This document shows positions 24,101-35,668 of a stretch of 64,000 bases of DNA, one piece after another. Within the stretch, counting starts at the first letter, position 1, and the number at the start of each line of letters is the position of its first letter. The notes under the pieces are model-generated. The model saw nothing but the letters and a program-made list of their open reading frames with translations, was not told where the DNA came from and did no database searches. Source of the stretch: Podaxis mareebaensis (lineage: Eukaryota > Basidiomycota > Agaricomycetes > Agaricales > Agaricaceae); NCBI GenBank assembly GCA_018524725.1, contig JAEUWP010000103.1, positions 62,001 through 126,000 of the forward strand. The letters are read 5' to 3'. The position numbers were made by a program, and so were the translations under genes.

Positions 24101-24285
24101 GGACGCAAAAACAGCGATGGCGAAAATTCTGCGGTTATGAAGAAGTCCAGCCTGGGGATCACTGTCAGACGAAGGTTGTTCGGTCGAGAGTGTGACATCC
24201 GTCGCACCCATCCTGATTTTCCGGCGAGGGCTTTACGCCTGGCAGCAGCGAGAGATGTGTCTGTTCCAACAGTCCCTCCAGCCAT
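21194..24285 (-). CDS. MFS sugar transporter (hexose/STL1-type)
   Basis: This is a 12-helix sugar porter in the plasma membrane. It starts [23 protein letters not shown] at 24285, then [15 protein letters not shown] in the first membrane helix. Downstream exons give [51 protein letters not shown] with [15 protein letters not shown], then [53 protein letters not shown] and [13 protein letters not shown], the standard sugar-porter signatures. The last exon carries [20 protein letters not shown] and ends SLSQDNEK at 21194. More than ten short introns are present, unusually many for the window. No frame break was found, although not every exon edge was checked. Substrate specificity is not predictable here. 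Confidence 0.88.
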
Positions 24286-24352
24286 AGTTGTAATCTGGGT
24301 AAAAGAGTTCGGACACATAGTCACCTGCCCCGGCCTCTGTTTTATACACGCG

Positions 24353-24480
24353 CATAATCAGGACCCGGGATATCCCTACAATGGGTGGAATCAGATTTCG
24401 AAATGTTTGTCCGTTCGAGACTGTCTGAAATCTTCGATTTTGTCAAGATTGATTCCGGCCTCGGTCTGATTTTCCGAAAA
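24353..24480 (+). repeat. Copy 1 of a degenerate dispersed repeat
   Basis: The sequence beginning ATAATCAGGACCCGGGATAT and containing CCCTACAATGGGTGGAATCAGA recurs in inverted orientation at about 25500-25610. Neither copy has a credible coding frame. Confidence 0.45.
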
Positions 24481-25389
24481 TATGTCCGGATGTTTGATTG
24501 CAGCCTCCGGAAATTCCCAAAAGAAAAACGCTCAGAATTCCATCAAAAGCCGGGAGCCACAGGGCATCATAGTGGAGCTACGGGTTGTATGGTTGCATAA
24601 AATCCATTTGCTATTCCTTCGACAGATGAGCATTGGCGGGGGAGAGGAAGTGCAATAAACTAGTGCACTGACATGTTGTCGCCAAGAAAGACATTTTGAA
24701 ATCCAAGGGAGCATATGCCGCAGTTCGGGCTGATGCGCCGAGGATAGCGAGCTATTACCGCATTCTTTTCCTCTGCTGATCCAATCTACTGACTCCAATT
24801 ATAACCACCGGTTGGATTACCGAGCTTCATAACAGTGGCAGCCATTTCGAAACAAGAGAGAGAGGGGGTGATGAAGGCAGATTTTAATGGGTAGAGGCTA
24901 AGGTATGTAGTAGGGTACTCCGACCTTTTAAGGCGTCAACGAATTGTAATTCAACCGTTTGGTCGACTAACCGTCACACCGAGTTATACTTGAAGATTTC
25001 TTGCGTAGATTCATCGCCAGCAACGAGCATAGGGATGCGGATATTCGTGACATCTGTGAGGGCGAGCGAAAAGGAGAAGTAGCAGATGTTAGACATCTCA
25101 GTTTGTGAAACGGTATAAGAATAGAGTAACGCGTTACGGCAGGGAGGACACCCGCACGGTGTCGATACGGTCTGCCTGCTCAACGTGACTTTCTCCAATT
25201 CACCTTCCCGCTTCTAATTGTTTTTTGTAGGTTGCCAGGGTATGATTCTCCCAGAAGTACTGTAGTGTACATAATTAGATCTCCTGCGGGTGAGGTGTAC
25301 GATATGTACCTGCCTGCCCGTGTCTAAACCTCTACATTCAGAAGTGTAAAACTACGTAGACAGGTCAACAGTAAATAATCGCCTGTTGG

Positions 25390-25460
25390 TCCGAACGAGA
25401 GACTCTTACAGTTATGGCCGTGGTGACTAACCACTAGGTCGTTCGAATTCTGGCCCCTCG
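25390..25460 (+). repeat. tRNA-like segment with A-box- and B-box-like motifs
   Basis: The stretch CTGTTGGTCCGAACGAGAG followed by GACTCTTA resembles the D-arm and anticodon side of a tRNA-Lys, and GTTCGAATTC about 40 bases later resembles a Pol III B box. Stems pair poorly, so it is not a working tRNA; a tRNA-derived SINE or chance similarity is possible. Confidence 0.25.
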
Positions 25461-25499
25461 CCGATCTCCCTGTGTTATGTACTTCCGGCCTTCTGGTTG

Positions 25500-25610
25500 C
25501 GAAAAGCCCATGTTGTCCGTTTTTGATTCCGGCATGGGCGGCCGGATTTCTCTGATTTTTGTCCATTCTGCTTCCATCCTTTATAGGGATATTCCGGGGT
25601 CCTGCATAAT
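25500..25610 (-). repeat. Copy 2 (inverted) of the degenerate dispersed repeat
   Basis: The minus strand reads ATTATGCAGGACCCCGGAAT and then CCCTATAAAGGATGGAAGCAGA, closely matching the copy at 24353. The two face each other across about 1 kb with no gene between them. The rest of 24286-26448 shows no gene. Confidence 0.45.
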
Positions 25611-26448
25611 CTTAGCACCTTGCGCGTTTCGCGGGGAAACAACTGGAAACAAACACTTCGCAAGGAACACCATGTGGGGTTTGAGCCAAATGCCATAAGA
25701 AGCTCCATGCTGTGACAATGACAAAATGGAGCCGCACTTTCCGCGGTCCGGTGCCTTTCTGTGTATCTTGGGAACCTATTCGTGGTCAGTAGATACGCGG
25801 CATGGAGTGAATATGTTGCAGTTAAAAGAGGGGGTGATCAAAGCGATACTTTCTCGAAAAAGCGACAACAGGTAGTTATCAGATGGACGCCAACGTTTCC
25901 AGACTCTTTGGCAAATGATATCATCAAAGAAGCGCACGACTGGAAAAATAGTAACGTGCCTTTGCCGCATTTTTTTCACATGTGCTTTTCCTGCTGCTTT
26001 GCGTTTGTTGGAATTTTGAGGTGACGTGCTGTATGCGCCTATATAACGCGGCCGGCACCACAATTACCATAAACTGCAGTTGTCAACACCCGCATCGCAT
26101 CTCGTTCAGGGTCCCGGAGCCTGGGGTTTTGTGGAGCCCCAAGAAAGAGCATATGGGGAGTGCGTACATATATGGAGAGCGTAAATTGCGACAGCAAGGG
26201 TGAAGTCAACAACGAGATGCCAGGATCGTTGAAGTGAAGGCTATGCTGGGGTATACCGATGAGGTTCTAGCAACTACTAGTGCACCGCACTGTGTGAAGA
26301 GCAAGTGAAAAATGTGGCAGTGTAGGCGTCCTAGGGCGTCGCAGGGCAGTGATGGGAATATGAATCAGCCATTGATGGTGCCGAGCGCGACTCCTTATAT
26401 CATCAGCGCGCATCATCTCTTCCATCTTCAACGTTCAACCTCTACTAC

Positions 26449-28847
26449 ATGAGTTTCTTCAAGGAAATCAAAGACGTCTACAAGCAGACGAAGCAAGCCA
26501 TGCAGCAGCCGCAAGGTTACAGAGACAATGTCACACCTCCGTAGGTTTCATCACCGTTCTCGGAAACTCCGTTCCATTAACCACCCCGTCATACAGGTTT
26601 CCTCAAGCCCCTGGAGCACATGGGTACGCGTTTCCAAGACTTTCTTCGATCAGTACTCACTCTTTCTGTCCAGTGGTTACCCTCCTCCCTCAGGACCGCC
26701 TCCTCAGAATGCCGGCTTTCATTCTGGCTATAGTCCTAGTTATGCCCCTTCCTATGGTCCTCCTCCTGGCGGGTGCGTGGCGGAATACTTAGTGTTCATC
26801 GATCTCACCGCTCAAAGTTTCTCTTCAGCTACCCGCCACCTCCCGGTCCGCCACCTCCCGGTCCCCCTCCTCCGCAACAGGGGTAAGCACCTTCGACACA
26901 CTCTCCGCTTAACTTTATCCCGAACCAATCGCAGGTACGGTTTCCCAACACCTCCCGCTGGCTTCAACTCTCCGGGATACAACCCTCCCCAAGGTCCTCC
27001 ACCCTCCGGGTATGCATTCTATACACTCGTTGAAGTCACATTGATGTCCTAATCTTTCATCCCTCAGGTTCCCGCATCCGTCACCCCAGCTGCCCTCTGG
27101 TAACCAAGGCGGCGGGTATCCTGGCCAACAATGGCATCAGCAACACAACACGAATCAAGGCGGATATCCTGGGCAGCAGTATCAGCAGCAGCAGAATCCA
27201 CGGCCGAACCAGCAGACTGGAGGTTATGGAGGTCATCCTGGTGCTAATCAATACCATCCTCGTATGTATCACAAGGTCAGGTTTCCGTGAGTTGTTCACT
27301 GACAACGTAACCAGATGGCCCTCCTCCACGACCTCCCACCACGATTCAGAACTATGGTCCCCACATCCAAGGACCCGATAATCGCGACAGCCAACCCTTC
27401 TTTCAATATTCACAATGTAATGGAAAGAAAAAGGCCCTTTGTATCGGTATCAACTATTTTGGTCAGAATGGCGAGCTGAAAGGCTGTATCAATGACGCGC
27501 GTAATATTCAACGCTTCCTTGGCAGTGAGTGCACCTCCATTCATCCTATTCTACAACAGGTGCTAATGCCGAACCAGAACACTTCGGTTACAAGCCTGAA
27601 GATATCGTCATGCTCACAGACGATGCCCAAGACCCTCGCATGAGACCGACAAAGGAAAACATTGTATGTATACCCCGTTGTATGCGGTTCAAACGCCACA
27701 TCTGAATGCATATATCAAGATCCGAGCTATGCAATGGTTAGTTAAAGGAGCTGCCGCTAACGATTCCTTGTTCTTCCACTGTATGTCGCTATCAACTAGA
27801 GGTATCCTGCCTTATCTCATCTTTAGCTAGATTCCGGTCATGGTGGGCAGACAAAAGACCTAGATGGAGACGAAGCGGACGGTTACGACGAAGGTGATTT
27901 GTTAACTTACCCCGTGCGGTCCCCACTAACTTGTTTGTCTAGTTATCTATCCGGTATGCTAGACCCTAGCTGTTTCAAATGTTCACTTCTGACCCTAGCT
28001 TTAGGTGGACTATCAAAAGAACGGCCACATCGTAGATGACGTATGTGACCTCTTTTCTATCGCACATGCCTTACCCATCTTGCTCTCTACACTAGGAGAT
28101 GCACGATATCATGGTCAAGCCTCTCCCCGCAGGATGCCGTCTCACCGCCATCTTTGATTCCTGCCACTCTGGCTCGGCTCTCGATCTCCCCTACATCGTA
28201 AGTGTCTTCTCACTTCCCTCCAGAATCAATCCTAACCTTATTCCAACCAGTACTCCACCGAGGGCAAAGTTAAAGAACCTAACCTCGCAGCCGAAGCTGG
28301 CCAAGGTCTTCTGTCCGCCGTCAGCTCCTACGCCAGAGGTGACATGAGCGGCGTTTTCAAGTCTGCCATGGGCCTCGTCAAGGTTGCGTCTGGTAACACT
28401 GCCAAAGCAGACAAATATGCCAAAGCTACCAGGACTAGTCCCGCTGACGTCGTACGCATCCTAGCGCATATCACTCTTTTCGATGTCTCATGAAACCTTG
28501 CAGATTTCTTGGAGTGGCTGTAAAGACTCTCAGACTAGTGCTGATACCGCTGAAGCTGGTCAAGCCACGGGAGCTATGAGCTACGCTTTCATGACTGTCT
28601 TGGGTGAGTTCGTGTTGATAGTTTCTCGAGCATGCATGTGCATTGCTCACAATTTTATGTCTTGCAGATGCCAACCCTCAACAGAGCTTCCAGGAATTGC
28701 TTGTCAACATTCGCGAGATTCTGAGGACCAAGTACAGTCAGAAGCCACAGCTCTCGAGTTCCCACCCGATGGTACGTCTACCTTTGATTTCCTTTGACCT
28801 GTGATTGATGTCATTTCCAGGATACCAATATCATGTTTATTTGCTGA
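26449..28847 (+). CDS. MCA1: Type I metacaspase
   Basis: This is a caspase-fold cysteine protease cleaving after Arg or Lys, with roles in fungal stress response, aggregate handling and cell death. It starts [21 protein letters not shown] long Pro/Gly/Gln/Tyr-rich prodomain follows ([27 protein letters not shown]), typical of type I enzymes. The p20 domain starts [20 protein letters not shown]. The catalytic His is in [14 protein letters not shown], and the catalytic Cys in [15 protein letters not shown]. The p10 part carries [23 protein letters not shown] and [13 protein letters not shown]. The last small exon ends NIMFIC at 28847. About ten introns were joined by eye and the frame is intact throughout. 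In this neighbourhood it is the only clear protease. Confidence 0.93.
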
Positions 28848-29126
28848 TCTACCTATGTTTACTCGTCCTGTGTCCCCATCGTTGTCGCGATTACCTCAAT
28901 CCTAGGTTGAAAACTGGAGAGTGGCTAATGATTATGTTTATTGTACATACATGTCATCAAATGGATTGCAACGAATATACGATGATTACTTCTGGACAAA
29001 TTATAAATCTAATAATGAACTAGAAGATTAAGGGTCCGTGCGCGTGAGGGTTGAAGATACATAACAATGCAATGAAACCAGATTATCCCGAATCCGAAAA
29101 GAGTGGCAGGTGGGGTAGAAAAGCCA

Positions 29127-29301
29127 CTATGAGCAAGAAACTTGAACGATCTTCGCCGTGGTGTGTTCGCCAAACTTGATGGTTTTCGCTTTCTTAAGTG
29201 AGTCATCGCCAGCTCCGTCCACACCAGCCTCTCCGCGCTCAAGGTCTTCCAGCACCTCGTCAGTTTCAAGCCAATGCTCCAGCAAGGGCTCGTCATCATC
29301 A

Positions 29302-29346
<45 letters not shown>

Positions 29347-30928
29347 TTGTCCTCTTCCCAAGCTTCTCGGGGCAACGGATTAGGACCAATAATCATTGCA
29401 CTCAGTTTTCTGCCGTATACCTTGAGAGGGCCGGTCAGCAACGAATACTTTCGAGGTTTTTTTGAATGGAGCAGACGTACGCAGCCAGAATCCAGCCCAA
29501 AGGTCCAGCGTCCAATATCCAGCCCACGCGCTGCAGCATGTCCATAAATTACACTTGCGGGGTAGCAAGGCAATGACTTCTTTCCGGATGAGATATCCGG
29601 AGCATCAAGGAGAAGGCGCTGCTCTTCTGGAGTGTGAAGAACTCCGAGTCCTTGGTCAAACCCGTTGCACATGGACATTTGATCATTCCAATACTTCGCC
29701 CACGGTGTACCCCCCTTTGTATTCCTAAGGCATACTTGAGAAACGGATGGGGATCAACACCAGCGATGGACGGAACGAACCTGGATATTTTCTTTTTCTT
29801 GGTGACACTTCGCATGTTGAGGTTGACCCAGGGATCGGTGTTCTGCGACACTCGTTGTAGAACAGCAAGCTCCTGCAAATTTCGCAAGTTTTCTATTTTG
29901 TTTGAGCTGTGCGATAGAGAATACGCAGGAGTACGAGGAACTCGAGCAAGAGGTTGGCGTCGATGGTCATCATAATCATAGCGGACATCGAACGGAAGGA
30001 GGCCTGCGTGGATGATGAAAGCGTGTGCCGATGGGATATGTATCTTGAGGGGCAAAGACAGGAGATATGAGTACTGGGCTTCCGTCAGTCGCTCCGCAAT
30101 CCGGTAGTGGTCCCCAAAAGGAATCCAGTCCTCCGGGACGTAGCCCCACCATCTTGCGTCCTTTCCGCGGCTTTCTTTGCGCTGCTCCTTAACCCAGGAT
30201 TTGAGACTTTGACCCCTTGCGCGGCCTGCAAGCCATTTTGAGCGCAGGTCAGAGAGCCATTCCTTGCCGCCGTCAAGAGTAGCGAACCAGTCCATCCAAC
30301 CTCTCCATGCGATGATCTTCTGGTCGTGGTTGCCCCGCACTCCAATGACATTATGTGCGGTTAAGAAGTCAATGACTGCAACGGAGCCATTGTGGGGCCC
30401 CCTCGTTAGGACATCACCAACATGTACGAGGACGTCGCTTTGGGGATTATACCCGACTTTTTTTAGTAGTTTTCTTGATTGAAAGACGTCAGTATAATGA
30501 AGGTGGCTAAAAATAGACACATACTCGAATGGTTTGTTCATACCATGAATGTCTCCAACGATGATGACACGCCTATTGGGGTCATCTATGACGGGTGATG
30601 TCAAGAGCGAGTACGCATATGCAGAATAGAATAGGACTATACCGATAGGAAACTCATCGGGTGAGAGGGTGTGTATGTGATGGTAGCGTTCGAAGTCGGG
30701 ATGTTCTGGTGGAGGTTAGTGGGCCCTGTAGAGCAGCTATAATAGGCACGCACTGAGTAAAGCACCCGTGAGTGACCTCCACGAATGACGGGGAGCATCC
30801 GAGGCGGAATGCAGGATGAGGACAACGAGAGAGACAACGGCGATGGCGAGAAATGCTAGATACTGGCGGGGCGGGGGCATTGGGGGAGGAGATACAGAAT
30901 AAGCTTGGGCGGAAGAGAGAGCAGGCAT
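29127..30928 (-). CDS. PPN2-like membrane-anchored metallophosphatase
   Basis: This belongs to the calcineurin-like metallophosphoesterases. The closest known type is yeast Ppn2, a vacuolar zinc-dependent endopolyphosphatase. Translation starts at 30928; exon 1 holds a signal anchor (YLAFLAIAVVSLVVLILHSA). After an intron comes HPDFERYHHIHTL, then VIIVGDIHGM, VHVGDVLTRGP and VRGNHDQK, the three metal-ligand blocks, and later AFIIHAGLLP and VIYGHAAARGLD. An intron at about 29721-29775 (GTTCGT...TTAG) joins KKKISR to NTKGGTPWAKYWND; without it the frame looks broken. The C-terminal tail contains an Asp/Asn run encoded by a hexanucleotide repeat. Membrane topology with the catalytic domain in the vacuole lumen is inferred from the family. 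Confidence 0.82.
29292..29352 (+). repeat. GTTGTC hexanucleotide microsatellite inside the phosphatase tail
   Basis: About eight GTTGTC units, preceded by GTC/ATC triplets, encode alternating Asp-Asn followed by Asp on the minus strand. Length variation in whole units would keep the frame. Confidence 0.9.
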
Positions 30929-31033
30929 TATTATAAACGCCACAACCACTGCTGCTGAGGTCTCTGGGGCTTGAGCTCCAACTCACGTGACATCGGTAAT
31001 TTAATGTATAGCCTTTATATTAACCATGAATCA

Positions 31034-31851
31034 TCACACGTGTTGCCCCCCCGTCTCATGCTCCCCGCGCTCCCGGCGTCGGTCTACTTCCGTGATATCC
31101 TCATTGTCCTCCGCACCTGCCCCGTACCACTTCCAAGCATTATGCTCGACGAAATTTCCAAAGTCCCACGGCGACGCTTCCAGCATCGTCGGATCCCAAA
31201 ACACATATGTTTCAGCGTCGATCGCAGGTGGTAGCTCTGATTCCTCTGGCAGTGGCGGTGGATGTACTGGTGCCAATTTTTTAAACTCCGCAGAATGGGA
31301 CGTTAGGCTCGCGAATGAACCTAGGGGATGCACCCTGACCGGATCCCTCGTGTACTCCTGTGCAATGGAAGATGTCAGCCAAGCATTAATTCTCGTCATT
31401 GGTCCTTTCTGGCTCACCGGGCCCTCGAAGAAATCCAAGAGTCGTATGTCTGACCTTGTCAGCCCAGTGACTAGTGTCCCTCTCACACATCTGTCTTCCC
31501 TTGATAAGTCCTCCCGTCCTTGGAACAATATGGCACAGCTACGGGCGAATGGCACAACTCCGGGATAGTCTGCTCCCTATTCGCATCAGTTAGCCGGTCC
31601 TCTTCCCTCATGATTCACACAGACAAGTACTCGCCTTGACTTTATGCCTTGTGTATTCCTTATAATCCAGTATTGCCGCTGCGTTGAGCGTTGCACCGAA
31701 TTGAGCACATTGCACTGAATTGACTCACCATCAGAACAGCCGGGCAGATCGCCAAGTGCGCGCCATCGTTCCCGATTACTCGCTTGAGTATCCTGGGATG
31801 CATTAACGTTCCATAAAAGAACGCTTTCGTTGTCTCTGCAGTCTCCGGCAT
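31034..31851 (-). CDS. AIG2-like gamma-glutamylcyclotransferase-family protein
   Basis: This is a small protein of the GGCT/AIG2-like fold; members cleave gamma-glutamyl compounds, but the substrate is not known here. The start at 31851 gives MPETAETTKAFFYGTLMHPRIL, with the family F-Y-G-T-L-M turn that binds substrate. After an intron region comes FARSCAILFQGRED, and then CVRGTLVTGLTRSDIRLLDFFEG, containing the acidic residue expected as the general base. A further exon has EYTRDPVRVHPLG, and the tail is rich in Pro and Glu (APVHPPPLPEESELPP) with ETYVFWDP, followed by WDFGNFVEHNAWKWYG, both typical of fungal members. It stops at 31034. The name AIG2 is unrelated to the AIG1-like GTPases next door, even though both derive from plant avirulence-induced genes. 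Confidence 0.8.
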
Positions 31852-32307
31852 CCTGGAGTGAGTTGTCAATGGCACTGCAAGCGATAAGGTGAAAATCCCT
31901 CCCAGCCTTCCTTCTTACCCCGGGCGGATCATCGGGCCGCATTCGTGGGTAAGAAGATAAGCCCTGGTTATATGCTGGAGATAGAGCCAGAGGAAATAAC
32001 CCTGGATTCTGCATTACACGATAATAATTATAAGTATTGTCTATATAATTCCTACCTGCCAGATCTCATGCCGTCATGGAAGCTCGACTAACAAGGGCAG
32101 ATGCGCCGACGCGTCAACACCGACACAATAGTCATTCCAACGCTCGCTCGCTCGAGCATCCCGATGGCTAGCATGTTCATACATGGGCGGCATTAGGCGC
32201 GAATAACAGCAGTACAGAAGAATGAGTCAAAGACCTAAAGACAGACGACACTAGCAGATTCAGAAAGGAAAATCACAGGGAGCCGGCGGTGAGTGAGCAC
32301 CGGCAGC

Positions 32308-35261
32308 TCAGAGATTGTCCTTGACTTTGACTGCTTTCTGAAAAGAACGTCAGGAGATGCTTGATAGCTTTGGTCGAAAGGGACATACCGCACGAGCCCT
32401 CTTCCCAAAGAAGAAATCCAGAATTCGTCTTCCGAGCGGAATCTTCAGTCTCTTCACCTCCTCAAACGTTTTCTGAAACTCGTTTTCGATTCTCTGGTAC
32501 TCCTTTCTCAACTCCTTCCTCAACGCCGGGTCATTCGAATTCTCCACCTGAGCGAGCAGTGCTTTCAACGATTCTCTTTGGTCATCAAGAGCTTTCTGAA
32601 GCGTTGTGTACAGCGTCTTCCCAGCCTGCGTTTCATTGAGCCTCTTCTCGAGCTCGACTAACTCTTCTTGCAACAAGACAGCCTCTCTCTCGTCTTTCCG
32701 CAGGATCAACTGTTCGACAATTCGCCATGCTTCCGATCCCCGTGCATCCATCAACCGTTCAACTCGCGAGCCTCTCTCAACAAGTGGCTTCCAAAACCTG
32801 GACCGAAGTTCCTCCTCTCTTGCAACGCCAACCTCGGGCCTGACCTTTTGCCACATATTCGACACAAGAATGACCTGATTCATCGCAACGTCGCCGCATA
32901 GCTCCCCGAACATCCGGAGGTTCTTGAGTGGAGTACCGGCCATCCGGTTGTCAGTGATCCGATGAAAGTAGATGAGTCCGCTGAGCTTGATGTCCCTCTC
33001 GTATCTACGTTCCATGGATTAGTGGTCAAGTTGTCGACTTACTATACGACCTACGTCTTCTTCAGCCAATCACTGATCATTGTCAGGATTTCCATGTCGG
33101 ATCTGATAGTATCATCGAAACCGGGAGTGTCGATGAGCACTATTCTGTCACCATAGCGCTTATGTTGGACGCGGGTAGCCTGGATCTGGCTAGTTACGGA
33201 CTTGAGGCTATTTCCGGCGCGTTGAGTGCGCCCACCAAGTTGATCAGTGAGAAGGTCGATGAACTGAGAGGGAGCAGTGAGTATTGTCTTACACCAGGGA
33301 CTGTAAAGGAGTATCCTCACGAAACTCTTTCCCGACCCAGTAGGGCCCATGAATCTACATAAACTAATGTAAGCCACTTGCAGAGGAATCATTTAGGGAC
33401 GTTCGTACGCGATAATAATGTCATCATTTCGGAGTGTTTTGATTGCGTGGATAGTTCCTGTCGTAGAGGAAGCCCAGGCGGAGGAAGATCGAGCAGGTGG
33501 ATTGCTGCCCGAGTTGGAAGCAGAAGAACGGGTATGCGCTGTAACGGTGGCATCACCTCGGGCTCCCTTGCCTGAGTTGATGGTGTCCCAGGTTGCCTTG
33601 ACTACACTCATAGTTCCTGTCAAGGAGGACGCCCAGACGGACGGAGATCGAGCAGGTGGTTTACGTTGGATATGCTGAGGGGTGGAGCCATTGGAATTGA
33701 GTAACATCGCAAAACGATCGTGAATATCCTGAATAGTTGGTCTGTCTTTTGGCTTATAACGCCAACAATGTGTCATCAAACGCCACATATTGTCGTCAAT
33801 TTCATCCCAGTCATCTTGACCCGGTTTTGGTCGTGGAGGTATTTTCTTTGCATCCAGAGCACGTATCACCTGAGGATCTCCAAGCGTATGAAATGGAATC
33901 TTGCGTGAAAGGACCTTGGGAATTGTCACTCAGTCAGCAATTAAGGAGTTAGCAAGATGCTAGTACCTCGTAACATAGACAAGCAAATGACCAGACGTCT
34001 GATGGTTCCGTTGGCCGGGTAGAATCTTCGTTCTCAATAATTTCCGGTGCTGTCCAATGTAAACTGCGCCCAATGATCGACGTAGTACGCTTCTGCCCCG
34101 CAGTGGCCGTCGCGATATGCGATATTCCGAAGTCCATAATTAGCGCTTCCTCTTCGTCCGAGATCAGCACATTTTCCTACAAACGAGCCGTTGAATCAAT
34201 GGCCACAACAAGAAGAATTTGTGCGCACGCCTTTGAGATCACCGTGCACGATATGCAATCCATGCAGGTATAGCAGGCCATCAATAACGCCAGAGATCTG
34301 AAGAGTGGCACACATCGGAACCATGGATAATATCAGTGTAGGTTAATCCTCACTAAAAGCATCCGAGACGCTTTTGGCAGACCCTTTGCATACTCAGCAA
34401 GAGTTCCCTTTTTCATCCGTGGAGAAACAAGGCGGATCCTCGGGCCCTCGCAGTTTTGGTATACTCCACACAAGGGCAAAATGTTGGAATGCGACAAATG
34501 AGCCCAAATCATCAGCTCTTTGATATATGCCTGCAGACGCACCCTTGTTAGGCATACAGTGGAGCGGAGTAACGAGACTTACACTTAGGTTGTTTGCACA
34601 ACCAGGATCCGGTTTCCTTCATCTCTTGCCAGAATGCCTTCTTCTTGGCTGAGGACCTTAAGTAGTGGTAGTTCAGAAATAGCAAAACAAGCGCACAGCT
34701 GTCTGAGGACGTACTGCGCTCAGAACGTCTGCCGGGTCTTGAGCGTCTTCGGGTTTTATCCCATCCACTAGCTCAGACACTTCCTGTTGGTGAATGGCTC
34801 TGATGCTTGACACCAAAGGGCGCAAGCGATCACAGACATCGGTGCTGCCCGAAGACCGCGCATCATCAGAAGATTGGGAGGACGACCTTTTCTTTGTTTA
34901 GTGAATGGGTCACAGAAAAACCGTAAGAAGCTCACTGATCTGCTGCCGACTTCCCAGAAAACTGTGCTTCCAAGATGTTGCTCCCGGTATCCGGTCCCGT
35001 AGAAGTAGCATCGTTTGATCTGAAAGGCTGGGACCGATTTCCTTCAGGTAAGAGAACAGACCTTTGGGCCTGATCGCCGGAGTTGAAGTGAACACGTTTC
35101 CTTCCTGCACCCACAGTATCTGCCAGACGTGGAGAAGCGAGAAACGTCTCGGAGTGTCTCTCCATAGAATTAGAGGTGAGTGTTAAGTAGGAATGTGAGT
35201 TTAGGTCGTCGATGAGGCTTGCGTCGTCTTCGAACCGGTTAAGTACTCTAAATGATCGCAT
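32308..35261 (-). CDS. Protein kinase fused to AIG1-like GTPase (paralog B)
   Basis: One open model joins a protein kinase to a GTPase. The start at 35261 gives MRSFRVLNRFEDDASLIDDL, then a Ser-rich linker and a helical region. The kinase has HLSHSNILPLCGVYQ, VHGDLKGENVLISD (H-G-D in place of HRD), MDFGISH, HWTAPE and DVWSFACLCYEVL, of the TKL-like kind frequent in mushrooms. Its C-lobe CWRYKPKDRPT continues in the same exon through a linker with two PPARS-(P/S)SxWASS repeats into IKTLRNDDIIIA. No Met lies near that junction. An intron follows, then FMGPTGSGKS (G1), DTPGFDD, LIYLHRITDNRMAG, VSNMWQK and the coiled-coil tail. The last intron leads to KAVKVKDNL at 32308. A kinase signal controlling, or controlled by, a GTPase switch is inferred. 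Separate genes remain possible if an unseen promoter exists. Confidence 0.75.
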
Positions 35262-35668
35262 TTAACGCTCCAGCATTTAGGCCTCGTCTAGTGAACCCAT
35301 TCAGCGCTATCCTGGGCCGGTATCAATCATTGAATGGGCGAGGTTGGAGTGTTCGAGTTGCCCGCTTTGATCTTCCAAGGGTCGTCTGTCGTCAATTTGT
35401 CCATTCTTGCCGTCCTGGTATACGCGTCTGTCATCCACACGGTCGGTGTGAGAACTGATAGCAGAAAGTTCCGCTTCACGATAGCAAGTAGGGACTGCTT
35501 TTTCAAGACCAGAACCAGCCGTACTTCCCACCTTAACTCATACAAAGGAATTATTTTCCTAGATTGCAAGTTTATCCACAACACGGAATTAGTAGATAGT
35601 GCAGCCGCGAATCAGGATTTACATTGATTCACCAGTGAGTGCAGCCATACATGCCCCAGCCCGGTCAT

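Noticed and set aside
25390..25460. Functional tRNA-Lys gene
   Set aside because: A- and B-box-like motifs are present, but the acceptor and T stems do not pair properly.
29292..29352. CRISPR-like or regulatory repeat array
   Set aside because: It is a simple coding microsatellite; no spacer-repeat structure exists anywhere in this eukaryotic window.
29549..29778. Apparent frame break in the PPN2-like gene
   Set aside because: A standard intron (GTTCGT...TTAG, about 54 bp) restores the frame and the conserved GGTPWAKYWND sequence.
33393..35261. A stand-alone kinase gene ending before the GTPase
   Set aside because: No stop codon separates the C-lobe from the GTPase leader in the same exon, and the GTPase has no Met of its own there. 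It remains testable by cDNA.
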